64,000 bases of DNA from Paenibacillus sp. MAHUQ-63. GTDB lineage: Bacteria > Bacillota > Bacilli > Paenibacillales > NBRC-103111. The first letter of the stretch is position 1; each line of letters begins with the position of its first letter. The stretch spans positions 50,436 to 114,435 of the forward strand of contig NZ_JARADB010000010.1 in assembly GCF_028765165.1 (NCBI RefSeq), read 5' to 3'. Shown here piece by piece: positions 30,746-39,700 of this stretch. The notes under the pieces are model-generated. The model was not told where the DNA came from. It saw only the letters and a list, made by a program, of their open reading frames with translations, and searched no databases. Both the position numbers and the translations under genes were made by a program.

Positions 30746-32368
30746 TTATTCTTCGCTATTTTCAAATTTCTCTCGAATCTTCCTCCGCTGTTTCCTTTTA
30801 TCTATCCATATGACTTGTTTAGCGATGGTATATCCGATTAGATAGGCTGCCGCTGAAGTGTTTCCATCCACTGTAAAAGGGATGATTGAAGCATCCGCAA
30901 CAATTAAATCTTTTACACCGTGAACATTTCCACGCCGATCAACAACCCCTCCATTTTGTAAGGGGGCCATTCGAAGCGAGCTTTGTTGGTGATGATTATG
31001 ATCAAAGTTGTCTTTAATAAATTGTTCCAGTTCGGCATCGTTATCAATTGTTTCAACAGTAGGTGAAATGAGCCGATATAATGGATCAATGGCCATTAGC
31101 TCAGCGGCTATATTCTTTACATAGATCTTATAAATGTTTTTTACGGCTTCCAAATCATTCGGATTATCTAGAAATCCTTCATCTGCGAGCACAAGTTTAA
31201 GAGGATCTTTGTTTTGGATGCGGATGGTACCGCGACTCTTCGGACGCAAGTAGATCAAACCTAATGTTAACGTATCGTCTTCAGAGCCTATACCCAGAAT
31301 TTGAACCGCTCGACGCTTTATTCCTAGAGGGTCAGGCAGGAAAGCCCCGCCGGTATAAAGGGCGTTGGGATCATTCGAAGGTAAAGGTCTGTCGCTCGGA
31401 TTCGATTGAAATACAGCAAAGTTAAGTGTATGGTTTCTTAAGCTTTTCCCCACATTGGGGTTATTAAAGATGCAGCGAATACCAGCTTCTTTAAGTATTT
31501 TTGCAGATCCTATCCCGGATAGCAGTAAGAGCTGAGCGCTGTTAATCCCTGCCGCGATAATGACCTTTTTCCTTGCGTATGCGATTAAACGCTTCCCACT
31601 TTTTAGAAATTCCACTCCGCGGGCGCGCTTATTAGAAAATATGACCCTTAAAGCGGTCGAATCAGAAAATAATCTTAATTTACGGCCATTTACTCCCCGG
31701 CCATTCAACGCTACGACATCCGAGGACAAAAATGCAGTGGAGGAGCTTTCCCTCCTGCCATTCGGTTTCTGATATAATTGCCATCGCGTAAAGGGGCCAA
31801 TTGTGGTTTTCGGGTTATTATAATCCAAAATCTCAGGGAAGCCGGAAGCTCGTTCGATTGCAGCAACTAATTTATTTGCCATCGATGTCGGATTTAGAGG
31901 AGCCTGGCGAATATCAATGCGCCCACTATAACCGCGTGCAGAGGCATTATTTGTTTTCCCGTTATATTTCTCAAGTCTTTTGAATCGCAGAACCGCCCGA
32001 TTAGGAGACCAGAGAGGTCCGAGCAGCCTTGCCCATTCTCTAAATACCTTGCCTGTTGGGCGCACGTACTGTTCTCCATTAATCGATGAACCGCCTCCCA
32101 AGAGACGACCTGTTGTCCATTCGAACGTCCGATCGTCCAGCCCGGCTTGCGGGACACCTTCTCCTTGCCAAAAATACTGAGGAAAGAATTGTTCTTCCAG
32201 CTCGGAAGCCATCGTCGAGTCGCTAATCGGTTTGTCTTTATCGTTGTTACCGCCTGCTTCTAAAATAAGGACGGATGTTCTTTTATCGTCGGATAGGGTT
32301 TTCGCAATTACCGCTCCTGCGGGTCCTGTACCCACAACAATGTAATCATAAATTAATTTCCTTTCCAT
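30746..32368 (-). CDS. GMC-family FAD oxidoreductase
   Basis: 540 residues; AAAGGAGAG precedes the ATG. The FAD dinucleotide fold is YIVVGTGPAGAVIAKTLSDD with ILEAGG following, then the GMC signature TTGRLLGGGSSINGEQYVRP and IIAAGINSAQLLLLSGIG. The active-site region near the C-terminus reads DHNHHQQSSLRMAP, and VDGNTSAAAYLIGY provides the second catalytic position (Asn). The usual HxxGTxxM motif is altered to HHQQSSLRM. It oxidises alcohols or similar donors, reducing oxygen or a quinone; the donor is unknown. It lies upstream of the DUF1259 pair but behind its own terminator. Confidence 0.9.
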   Translation of the reverse strand: MERKLIYDYIVVGTGPAGAVIAKTLSDDKRTSVLILEAGGNNDKDKPISDSTMASELEEQFFPQYFWQGEGVPQAGLDDRTFEWTTGRLLGGGSSINGEQYVRPTGKVFREWARLLGPLWSPNRAVLRFKRLEKYNGKTNNASARGYSGRIDIRQAPLNPTSMANKLVAAIERASGFPEILDYNNPKTTIGPFTRWQLYQKPNGRRESSSTAFLSSDVVALNGRGVNGRKLRLFSDSTALRVIFSNKRARGVEFLKSGKRLIAYARKKVIIAAGINSAQLLLLSGIGSAKILKEAGIRCIFNNPNVGKSLRNHTLNFAVFQSNPSDRPLPSNDPNALYTGGAFLPDPLGIKRRAVQILGIGSEDDTLTLGLIYLRPKSRGTIRIQNKDPLKLVLADEGFLDNPNDLEAVKNIYKIYVKNIAAELMAIDPLYRLISPTVETIDNDAELEQFIKDNFDHNHHQQSSLRMAPLQNGGVVDRRGNVHGVKDLIVADASIIPFTVDGNTSAAAYLIGYTIAKQVIWIDKRKQRRKIREKFENSEE

Positions 32369-32604
32369 CCAAACTCTCCTTTAAATAAATGGGCTAATTT
32401 AGGATATTAGATATAGTTGTCTCATGTGTCGAAAAAATAATTTGCCCTGTACACTTAGAAGAATGATGGAGCAACTCGCAATGGTGCAGCTGTTCCCTAG
32501 TTTTGTTAAGGTAACGGGCAATGAAATTATTGAATATATTATCTTTATTATGCATAATTATTCAGATAGACTATATGGCAAATAATCGTTTAGGAGTTGT
32601 TATA

Positions 32605-33213
32605 ATGAATCTGATCTGTGAATCGCTAGTCATTAACGATTACTTGATCGTGACAGAAGAGGTTGATTATGATCACCAATTGATTGCCGAATTGACTTCC
32701 AAATTGGAAGCCTCATCACAAGATCAAGTGGATTTTATTAAAAAATCTTATGAATATGTCCGTGATGAGATTGATCATTCTTGGGATATCCAAAGTTCTA
32801 GAATTACTTGTTCCGCGTCGGAAACATTGATTCATGAAGAAGGCATTTGCTATGCAAAAGCTAACCTTTTATGTGCGATATTACGAAGAGCGGGCATACC
32901 CGCTGGCTTCTGTTATCAACGACTTACGCTCGGAGACACTCCAGACACAGGCTACTGTATTCATGCTTTAAACGCTGTTTATGTTCAGAAGTTGGAAAAG
33001 TGGATCCGCTTGGACCCAAGAGGCAATAAACCTGGCATTCACGCAGAGTTCTCACTGGATGAGGAAAAACTTGCTTTCCCGATCCGGGAAGATTATGACG
33101 AAGCTGATTACTTGACCATTTATAAGTCTCCGAATGCTAAGACCATTGGCGTGTTAAGGAGCAGCACGGACTGCATAAATATGTATCTTCATGGTCTACC
33201 CGATCATTTGTAA
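32605..33213 (+). CDS. Transglutaminase-like superfamily protein
   Basis: 202 residues from the ATG at 32605 with AGGAG upstream; the frame extends back to 32521 through a hydrophobic but untranslated-looking leader. The catalytic triad is visible: Cys in EEGICYAKANLLCAILRRAG, His in GYCIHALNAVYV, Asp in WIRLDPRGNKPG. This is the transglutaminase/protease-like core (PF01841). Such cytoplasmic members may hydrolyse peptides or remove modifications. It is divergent from the GMC gene; 32369-32604 holds only promoter-type AT-rich sequence. Confidence 0.85.
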   Translation: MNLICESLVINDYLIVTEEVDYDHQLIAELTSKLEASSQDQVDFIKKSYEYVRDEIDHSWDIQSSRITCSASETLIHEEGICYAKANLLCAILRRAGIPAGFCYQRLTLGDTPDTGYCIHALNAVYVQKLEKWIRLDPRGNKPGIHAEFSLDEEKLAFPIREDYDEADYLTIYKSPNAKTIGVLRSSTDCINMYLHGLPDHL

Positions 33214-33355
33214 TCATTAAGTTAATGGGCGTTGGCAATTTAGTTTTGTTAAAAACAGGTCATTTTCTACTTGATGTAAGTCATTTGAATCGTTTTGAGA
33301 ACACTGGATAAACTATCCATGATATCTTTTGATGAGAGTTGGAGGGGCATAGATC

Positions 33356-33676
33356 ATGTTAAATTTATCCGAGCTGGAGAATGTTCATGCAGATATTGAA
33401 TCCGTTCACGAGGTTGTTCGAAGTTTGAAAGCTAGCGTTGATGGCATTTCTATTGGTATTCATATTCTCCAAAATCGTGAGGGCAGTTATTTTTATGAAC
33501 TCAGTCACTTTTACAAAGGTGCTGATAATGCTGGTCCTGTTTATGCGGGAGCGATGGAAAACAGCTATAAAACGCAAGAGGAAGCTGCAAAGGGTGCACT
33601 TCAAGCTGCAATAATGAGTTATCGAAGCACAGATGAAGGCGGGCATTGGGAGCGGAACAATTCATTTGTTCAATAG
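33356..33676 (+). CDS. Hypothetical protein, 106 residues
   Basis: GTTGGAGGGG stands upstream of the ATG at 33356, and a strong terminator follows the stop. The sequence contains a VHEVVRSLKASVDGISIGIH segment, a YFYELSHFYKGADNAGPVYA stretch and a basic/acidic tail (YRSTDEGGHWERNNSF). It has no transmembrane segment and no recognised domain. The repeating aromatic strands suggest a small alpha/beta fold. Confidence 0.6.
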   Translation: MLNLSELENVHADIESVHEVVRSLKASVDGISIGIHILQNREGSYFYELSHFYKGADNAGPVYAGAMENSYKTQEEAAKGALQAAIMSYRSTDEGGHWERNNSFVQ

Positions 33677-33706
33677 GTTCCGCGTATAATATCGGCCCAT
33701 AAACGA

Positions 33707-33746
33707 AAAAACCCCAGCCAAGGATGAAGGATGCCGGGGTTTTTTG
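33707..33746 (+). terminator. Rho-independent terminator
   Basis: AAACCCC and GGGGTTT close a stem around a 20-base loop, with TTTTTT following. It ends the 106-residue gene. Confidence 0.75.
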
Positions 33747-33825
33747 GTGTGCGCTTATTCCAAAGCGCTTTGATGCGAAATACCGTTTCCTGCGGATTAA
33801 CCTTTGTTCTTAGCGGTCCAATCTA

Positions 33826-34202
33826 TCAACGTAAGACGAAACCCTTGCTCATCAGGAATTTTATCATGGCTAGGAGTCCGGTTGGACCAATAGGATTGAC
33901 AAACAGCAACTGTCCAGAATCGTATCCACATCGATTTGTGCTTGCCGGGCCCGAACTTCTTCCAGCACATTAGGGCTGGCGATTCCCTCGGTATAAGAAA
34001 CCTTGCCTTGGGCCGCGCACGACAGCCTCTGTCTGCGGCTCGGAGATGAAACGTACAGGTCCGCCTTTGGTGCTTACCGACAATGCAGCACATTCATGGA
34101 AAGAGAGGGATTGAGCTTGTCCGGCTCATTGGACATAGCGGATGAGCCTTGTGGAATCCGGTTGAGTTTACGTTTTTTATCTTTGGTAAAAAAGAAGGCC
34201 AA
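33826..34202 (-). pseudogene. Decayed gerA-type spore germination gene
   Basis: A TTG at 34202 preceded by a run of eight G bases starts the frame AFFFTKDKKRKLNRIPQG, KLNPSLSMNVL, the front of a GerA/GerXA protein. Then, in shifted frames, come VSTKGGPVRFISEPQTEAVV and RGPRQG (the conserved SEPxTExVVRGPRxGF motif), then KVSYTEGIASPNVLEEVRAR, VDTILDS (the YxEGIANxxLVxEVxxRL segment). In an intact gene about 450 residues, including the membrane helices, would follow. The order is right but large pieces are deleted, so it is a pseudogene. Identification is by the SEPQTEAVVRGPR motif. Confidence 0.78.
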
Positions 34203-34422
34203 TGCTGAACCCCCCCCACGATTACTGGAAATCAATTGAACGTATGATTCCCAACGTTTGGAATTAGATGCATGAATGGGCACATACTCCCATTGAATGG
34301 CCTCGATCGAGGAACCCTTAGAAGCTTATGAGGTTCAGCTAATTTTGCAACTTTAAGAAGGTACCTGCCGTCTATTTAATAGGTTTAAATTAACTAATGT
34401 GGATGAAGGAGGTAATTCGTGA

Positions 34423-36003
34423 ATGGTGAATATGAAAAGTGATCTACACACAGATGTTGCAATTATAGGCGGCGGAGTAGGGGGGTGCGCTGCAGCTCTA
34501 GCCGCCTGTAGGATGGGAAAGAATGTGTATATGACCGATGAATACGACTGGATTGGCGGTCAGTTGACGAGTCAGGCAGTGCCGCCAGATGAGCATAAAT
34601 GGATTGAGCAATTCGGCTGTACGCGAAGCTATCGCAAGTTCCGCGACGAGGTCAGAGAATACTACCGTCAACACTATCCGTTATCAGAGTACGGGCGTTC
34701 GGCATACTATTTAAATCCGGGAAATGGCGGGGTAAGCCGGCTGTGCGCCGAACCACGCGTCTTTCATGCTGTATTACAGCAGCTGCTTGCCCCGTTCGTT
34801 AACAGCGGGAAACTTATCATTCATACACGTTGTAAAATTGTAAATGCACATAGAAAGGGTAACGTGATCCAAGCAGTTACTGTCAAACGCGACAACGGGG
34901 AAGAGCTGACGGTTCACGCACCTTATTTTCTTGATGCAACGGAATGCGGGGATGTATTGCCACTTGCGGAAGTCGAATATGTAGTTGGGGCAGAATCGAA
35001 GTTAGAAACAAATGAGCCACATGCCTTGGAGGGTGACCCAGATCCTCACGATATACAGGCTTTTACTTACTGCTTTGCGATGGATTACATCGAGGGTGAG
35101 AATCATGTCATTGATAAACCCGACGATTACGAGTTCTGGCGCTCTTTTCAAGCCCCGTTTTGGCCGAATCCACAGTTGAATTGGGTATCGCCCGATCCCA
35201 AGACGCTGGAACCAACAGAAGAAACGCTTTTTCCCGGTACGGATAAATATCCTTTATTTATCTATCGCCGGATTGTAGATAGAGCGAACTTCGCAGCCGG
35301 GACATACCCGTCGGATATTTCGTTAGTCAATTGGGCGCAGAACGATTACTTTCTTGGCAATGTGTACGATGTACCTGAGCAGTTGGCCGAAAAGCATCGG
35401 CATCAAGCGAAACAGCTAAGCTTATCTTTGTTATACTGGCTGCAGACGGAAGCTCCTCGGCCTGACGGGGGAGTGGGCTATCCGGGGCTTCGGCTGCGTC
35501 CGGACGTCGTCGGGACCGCTGATGGCATGGCCCAGGCGCCGTATGTTCGGGAATCGCGTAGGATCAAAGCGGAGTTCACCGTTTTGGAACAGCATGTAAG
35601 CACAGCCATACGAGGCGATCAAGGGGCAGTAGAGTTCCCGGACAGCGTAGGCATCGGATGTTACCGTATTGATTTGCATCCGAGTATGAAGGGACGGAAT
35701 TTCCTCGATATTTCTTCGTTACCTTTTCAAATTCCATTAGGGAGTCTGATTCCCAAGCAGGTTACGAATTTGCTGGCTGCCTGCAAAAATATAGGAACAA
35801 CCCATATTACCAACGGCTGCTACAGGCTTCATCCCGTTGAATGGAATATCGGGGAGTCAGCAGGCTATACAGCTGCTTTTTGTTTGAACCAAGGCATGAC
35901 CCCTAGTGAGGTTCGCGCTGACGCAGCAAAGCTCAAAGAACTTCAAGCTTTACTGACGGCGAACGGCATCGAACTGGCATGGCCTAAGATTGAGGCTGTA
36001 TGA
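34423..36003 (+). CDS. FAD-dependent oxidoreductase (PF12831 type)
   Basis: 526 residues from the ATG at 34423 with GAAGGAGG upstream (an ATG at 34432 is possible). It opens with the FAD loop VAIIGGGVGGCAAALAACRM and continues with the YDWIGGQLTSQAVPPDEH motif seen in the FAD_oxidored family. Later motifs are YFLDATECGDVLPLAEVEYV and GIGCYRIDLHPS. Members include xanthan- and polysaccharide-associated oxidases and putative dehydrogenases of unknown substrate. It stands alone between a gerA relic and a hairpin terminator. Confidence 0.88.
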   Translation: MVNMKSDLHTDVAIIGGGVGGCAAALAACRMGKNVYMTDEYDWIGGQLTSQAVPPDEHKWIEQFGCTRSYRKFRDEVREYYRQHYPLSEYGRSAYYLNPGNGGVSRLCAEPRVFHAVLQQLLAPFVNSGKLIIHTRCKIVNAHRKGNVIQAVTVKRDNGEELTVHAPYFLDATECGDVLPLAEVEYVVGAESKLETNEPHALEGDPDPHDIQAFTYCFAMDYIEGENHVIDKPDDYEFWRSFQAPFWPNPQLNWVSPDPKTLEPTEETLFPGTDKYPLFIYRRIVDRANFAAGTYPSDISLVNWAQNDYFLGNVYDVPEQLAEKHRHQAKQLSLSLLYWLQTEAPRPDGGVGYPGLRLRPDVVGTADGMAQAPYVRESRRIKAEFTVLEQHVSTAIRGDQGAVEFPDSVGIGCYRIDLHPSMKGRNFLDISSLPFQIPLGSLIPKQVTNLLAACKNIGTTHITNGCYRLHPVEWNIGESAGYTAAFCLNQGMTPSEVRADAAKLKELQALLTANGIELAWPKIEAV

Positions 36004-36039
36004 CTGATAAAACTCAGCATTAAAGATGTAAGAGAAAAG

Positions 36040-36087
36040 AAAAGACAACTCAAGTCCATAAAAATGGAAATGGGTCGTCTTTTTATT
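36040..36087 (+). terminator. Terminator with branched stem
   Basis: AAAAGAC pairs with GTCTTTTT outside, and CCAT/ATGG inside around AAAA, with TTTTTATTT at the end. Confidence 0.65.
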
Positions 36088-36119
36088 TGGGGGAATATAG
36101 GGATTCAGAATTGTTTAGA

Positions 36120-36413
36120 TCATTTTTTTCTATTCAATGTGGACGCGGTTTGTTGAACAATAAACGCCCCGTTGCTGGGTCCTTTCGTCCTTATTGCAAC
36201 AGTTGTCGTAAACCCACCACTGCCAAATCCAATTCGTGCAATCCCATAAGGTTTTACTGCAACAGTAACAGCCCCGCTCAGCAAAATAGTAAAGGGCTGA
36301 TTGGAATTATTTGCAATTGCGAGAGTTGCGTCAACTCCTACCGGGACCACAACTAACGTTTTGATACCAGCAGTTGGATAGTTAAACGATCCAGTATGCA
36401 AGTATTTGGCCAT
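36120..36413 (-). CDS. Hypothetical beta-rich protein, 97 residues
   Basis: The ATG at 36413 has GGAGGTG nine bases upstream; a longer frame to 36488 has no site. The product reads MAKYLHTGSFNYPTAGIKTL, VVVPVGVDATLAIANNS, QPFTILLSGAVTVAVKPYGI, with many alternating hydrophobic residues, no signal peptide and no charged C-terminal anchor. It looks like a compact all-beta protein such as a coat, exosporium or tail-fibre subunit, but no family is recognised. It lies downstream of the hybrid kinase gene's 3' end on the same strand (gap 95 bases, kinase stop at 36509). Confidence 0.6.
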   Translation of the reverse strand: MAKYLHTGSFNYPTAGIKTLVVVPVGVDATLAIANNSNQPFTILLSGAVTVAVKPYGIARIGFGSGGFTTTVAIRTKGPSNGAFIVQQTASTLNRKK

Positions 36414-36508
36414 CGCTACATACACCTCCACTAACAATGTATTCTGGGAGGTATGTTTCGCTTGGACATTGTTATTGTAGAAGCACAAACGGTAGGAAGC
36501 AACTTTTA

Positions 36509-39500
36509 TTAGGTATAGGCTATTTGTTTGGGAATTTGAAAGGTCACGGTTGTTCCATGATCCGGTTTGCTCTGAATTATCAATCCTTTTCCATACAGCT
36601 GCTTAAGTCTCCGGTCCGTATTTCGAAGTCCGATCCCCTTGTTTATGTCTAACGAATTAGTAAACAATTCCCGCAAAGTTTCCTCATCCATTCCTACTCC
36701 ATTATCGCAAATCGAAACTTCATATGATTCTGAAGTCTCTGTAATCCTAATTTGTACCGTTCCACCGTAAGAGCGACGCAAAATTCCGTGATTTACAGCA
36801 TTTTCTACGAGTGTTTGGATGGAGAGAGGGGGCAAAAGGAAATGTAAGTTGGCCTCCAAGTCCCAATGAACTTTCAGTCTATCACCAAACCGCTCGTTCT
36901 CTATGAATAAGTAATGACGAACGAGAGCGAGTTCCCGTTCAATCCAAATCACACGATCGGAATTATGAAAATCAAAGCTGGTTCGCAAGTAATTACTGAA
37001 TTCTTCAAGTAGTAATAGCATCCTAGGAATATCCACAGTTCCAAGCGCGGCAATGGTGTTTATGGTATTGAAAAGGAAATGCGGCTGAATCTGAGCTTGG
37101 AGCCACGCGCCTTCAATACGCATACGTTCCTCGATCGAACGCTTCATTTCTGTTAATGCACGAACCCGAGATAGTAACTCCCAAGTTTCTACCGGCTTAG
37201 CAATGTAATCATTAGCACCCAGTTGGAATCCTAGAATGATATCTTCGGATCGGTTACGTGCTGTTAACAATAGAATGGGTAGCTCAGAAATAGAATATCG
37301 CTCCCGAATCATGCGCGTTAATTCGTAACCGGAAATATGAGGCATCATTACGTCCAATATAATGAGATCGAAAGTTGTCCTCTCCATCTTGGACAAAGCG
37401 TCGGAACCGCTCAAAGCGGTAGTCATATCGTATTGCGCGGTGCCTAAGATATCTATCAATATTTTCAAGTTAATACTATCATCATCCACTGCCAATATTT
37501 TCGGATTATTCTTATTACCATTTGAAGTTAGGGCTGCTTGAACGGACATATTCTTATCAGAGGCAGTTAACTCGGTATGACTGATAATCGAAGTGAGTTC
37601 TGTTATCTCTAGATTAGCATTCTCAGATATTGGAAGGGTAAAAGTGAAGACGGATCCGTCCCCTATATTAGAAACGACATGAATGGAACCTCCGTGGAGC
37701 TCAACCAACCACTTGCAAATACTTAATCCAAGTCCAAAACCTCCGTAAATTTCTGTCATGTTCAGATTTCCCTGTTCGTACGGTAGAAATATACGTTCCA
37801 ATGTTTCCTGATCCATCCCTATTCCAGTGTCCTTAATCTGAACGTGCGCCATTCCGTTTACAATGTTTGCATGGACTGTAATGTCACCCTTATCTGTAAA
37901 TTTAACGGCATTATGAAGAAGATTAAACATGATCTGAATCAGCCTGTTTTCATCTGCTTTGACAAACGGGAAATTATCAGCGATATCAACATGAAGACTA
38001 ATGGGCTTCCCTTCTATTTGGTACCGAATCATTTGGACGATACTCGCAACAACGGACTGCAAGTTAACGCTGCTGATCTGCAAACGAACATTTTTTTCTC
38101 TTAATCGAGCCGCATCAATCAGATCATCAAGCAATAAGGTCATACGTCTGGCAACAGAGACCTGAATCTCTAGTCTTGCTCTATGTTCTTCATGTATCGT
38201 ATGGAGCGGATTGTTTAAAACGCTTTGTGCAATATTCATGATGCCATGTAGCGGATTTCTTAGTTCATGTGAAGTATTAACAAGGAAGTCATCTTTCTGT
38301 TGGTTAGCCAATTGAAGCTTCTCAGCAAGCTGTTTTGTTTGTGTAACTGATCTAAAAAAACGTTTAAACCAGAAAGCTGCAAAAGTAAATACCGCAATGA
38401 TCAAATCGAAGGGGTAATGCATCATTTCATAGTGAGCTTTTGCCATAATCCATATAATATTAATGCCTAGGCTGACACAGGCTAACTGTAAATAGATCAC
38501 ATCTTGCTGTTTCCTTGCGGAGTATAAAATTTGGCCTGAGACGATTACCGAAATTAGAAGGACAGTCCCTAGAACTTTAATTGAAGGAATCGTGTACTGC
38601 GATGGCGAAAAAAAGACGAATGTTGCATATATAAGACAATAATAGGAAAACAAGCGGATAACCATGGCATTACCGCATTCGGGAAACATGTGTTTAAGCA
38701 ATGGCGGCATGAAAGCAACTACGCCAATATAAGAAAGGAAGGTTAATTTAACTGAGATCTCAAATGGTATGGGGAACCATACGAACAGTAGTTTATCGTC
38801 TGCTGTAAGTACACTGAGAATTGCGCAAAGGATCACCAGTGCAAAGTAGAACAATCCCTTATTCGCAGCTCCCAAGAAATAGAGCATAAGTGCGTACAAA
38901 CTATGTACTAGAAATACGATGCATAAAACAATCTGCAGCCCGGTGGAAAGCTGTACTCGATAATGATCCGCTTCAAGGGTTCCGAATCGTATCTCCTTCG
39001 TTATACCACCAGCACCTGCATGGTTAGAAACATGGATGTTAATCTCTATCGATTTACTGCCTGCAGGTAATGTGAAAGAGTAGGGGGTATCCTTAGGTTT
39101 GTACAAATCCTGCTTATCCGAGGGTTGCCCTGAACCCGCAGCTAACACTCCGTTTACAAATACAGCTGATGCATTGTTGATTTCGGTTGTACTAATTTTA
39201 AAAGTTTGATCAACACGATCATCAATCAAAATACGCATTCTATATGTACCATAAAGAAAAGAAGAATCGCCATCAGCTGGAAAAAAGTGTTCCCATGGAC
39301 CAGGAACCTTAATATATGTCGTTTCAGGTAGGGGAGAACCGGTCTCTTTTCCTGGTACTACGAATTGATTCGGGAAAAACTCCCATTCACCATTTAACGA
39401 AATTGTTTTATCTTTCGGAATCGTCCACCCTCGCAGGTCCAAGATTCCGTTTGCAACATGCGGATGATCGATGGGCTTCTGGAAACTAAGCACTGTTAGT

Positions 39501-39565
39501 CGTATCCCTGTTAGGACTAGAATGAAAATTGCAAAGGTCATTAACGTCCGTTTCTTGGTAAGCAA
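36509..39565 (-). CDS. Hybrid sensor kinase: 7TMR-DISM, HisKA-HATPase, receiver, LytS-type second kinase core
   Basis: 1018 residues. A TTG at 39565 lies nine bases after AGAGG; a TTG at 39574 is too close. Order: a signal-anchor helix; an extracellular jellyroll (residues about 35-195, with WEFFPNQF and YGTYRMRI); seven helices typical of 7TMR-DISM (about 205-400); HisKA with NTSHELRNPLHGIMNIA (about 430); HATPase (GFGLGLSICKWLVE); a receiver (LAVDDDSINLKIL, LIILDVMMPHISGYE, KPVE; about 691-805); and a second core of the His_kinase/LytS type (QIQPHFLFNTINTIA, LSIQTLVENAVNHGIL, IGLRNTDRRL). It faces the SARP-type regulator across a 135-base gap and is its natural partner. Confidence 0.92.
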   Translation of the reverse strand: MLTKKRTLMTFAIFILVLTGIRLTVLSFQKPIDHPHVANGILDLRGWTIPKDKTISLNGEWEFFPNQFVVPGKETGSPLPETTYIKVPGPWEHFFPADGDSSFLYGTYRMRILIDDRVDQTFKISTTEINNASAVFVNGVLAAGSGQPSDKQDLYKPKDTPYSFTLPAGSKSIEINIHVSNHAGAGGITKEIRFGTLEADHYRVQLSTGLQIVLCIVFLVHSLYALMLYFLGAANKGLFYFALVILCAILSVLTADDKLLFVWFPIPFEISVKLTFLSYIGVVAFMPPLLKHMFPECGNAMVIRLFSYYCLIYATFVFFSPSQYTIPSIKVLGTVLLISVIVSGQILYSARKQQDVIYLQLACVSLGINIIWIMAKAHYEMMHYPFDLIIAVFTFAAFWFKRFFRSVTQTKQLAEKLQLANQQKDDFLVNTSHELRNPLHGIMNIAQSVLNNPLHTIHEEHRARLEIQVSVARRMTLLLDDLIDAARLREKNVRLQISSVNLQSVVASIVQMIRYQIEGKPISLHVDIADNFPFVKADENRLIQIMFNLLHNAVKFTDKGDITVHANIVNGMAHVQIKDTGIGMDQETLERIFLPYEQGNLNMTEIYGGFGLGLSICKWLVELHGGSIHVVSNIGDGSVFTFTLPISENANLEITELTSIISHTELTASDKNMSVQAALTSNGNKNNPKILAVDDDSINLKILIDILGTAQYDMTTALSGSDALSKMERTTFDLIILDVMMPHISGYELTRMIRERYSISELPILLLTARNRSEDIILGFQLGANDYIAKPVETWELLSRVRALTEMKRSIEERMRIEGAWLQAQIQPHFLFNTINTIAALGTVDIPRMLLLLEEFSNYLRTSFDFHNSDRVIWIERELALVRHYLFIENERFGDRLKVHWDLEANLHFLLPPLSIQTLVENAVNHGILRRSYGGTVQIRITETSESYEVSICDNGVGMDEETLRELFTNSLDINKGIGLRNTDRRLKQLYGKGLIIQSKPDHGTTVTFQIPKQIAYT

Positions 39566-39700
39566 TCCAATCAACCTCTATTCAGCAACAAAAATTTTTC
39601 AATTTATTATATCATCTTTCATCGAAATAACTTGGATTTTGTCGACATAGCAGAGATCGATATTGAATCCACAATGAATTATGGAGTGGAGTTGATGTAC

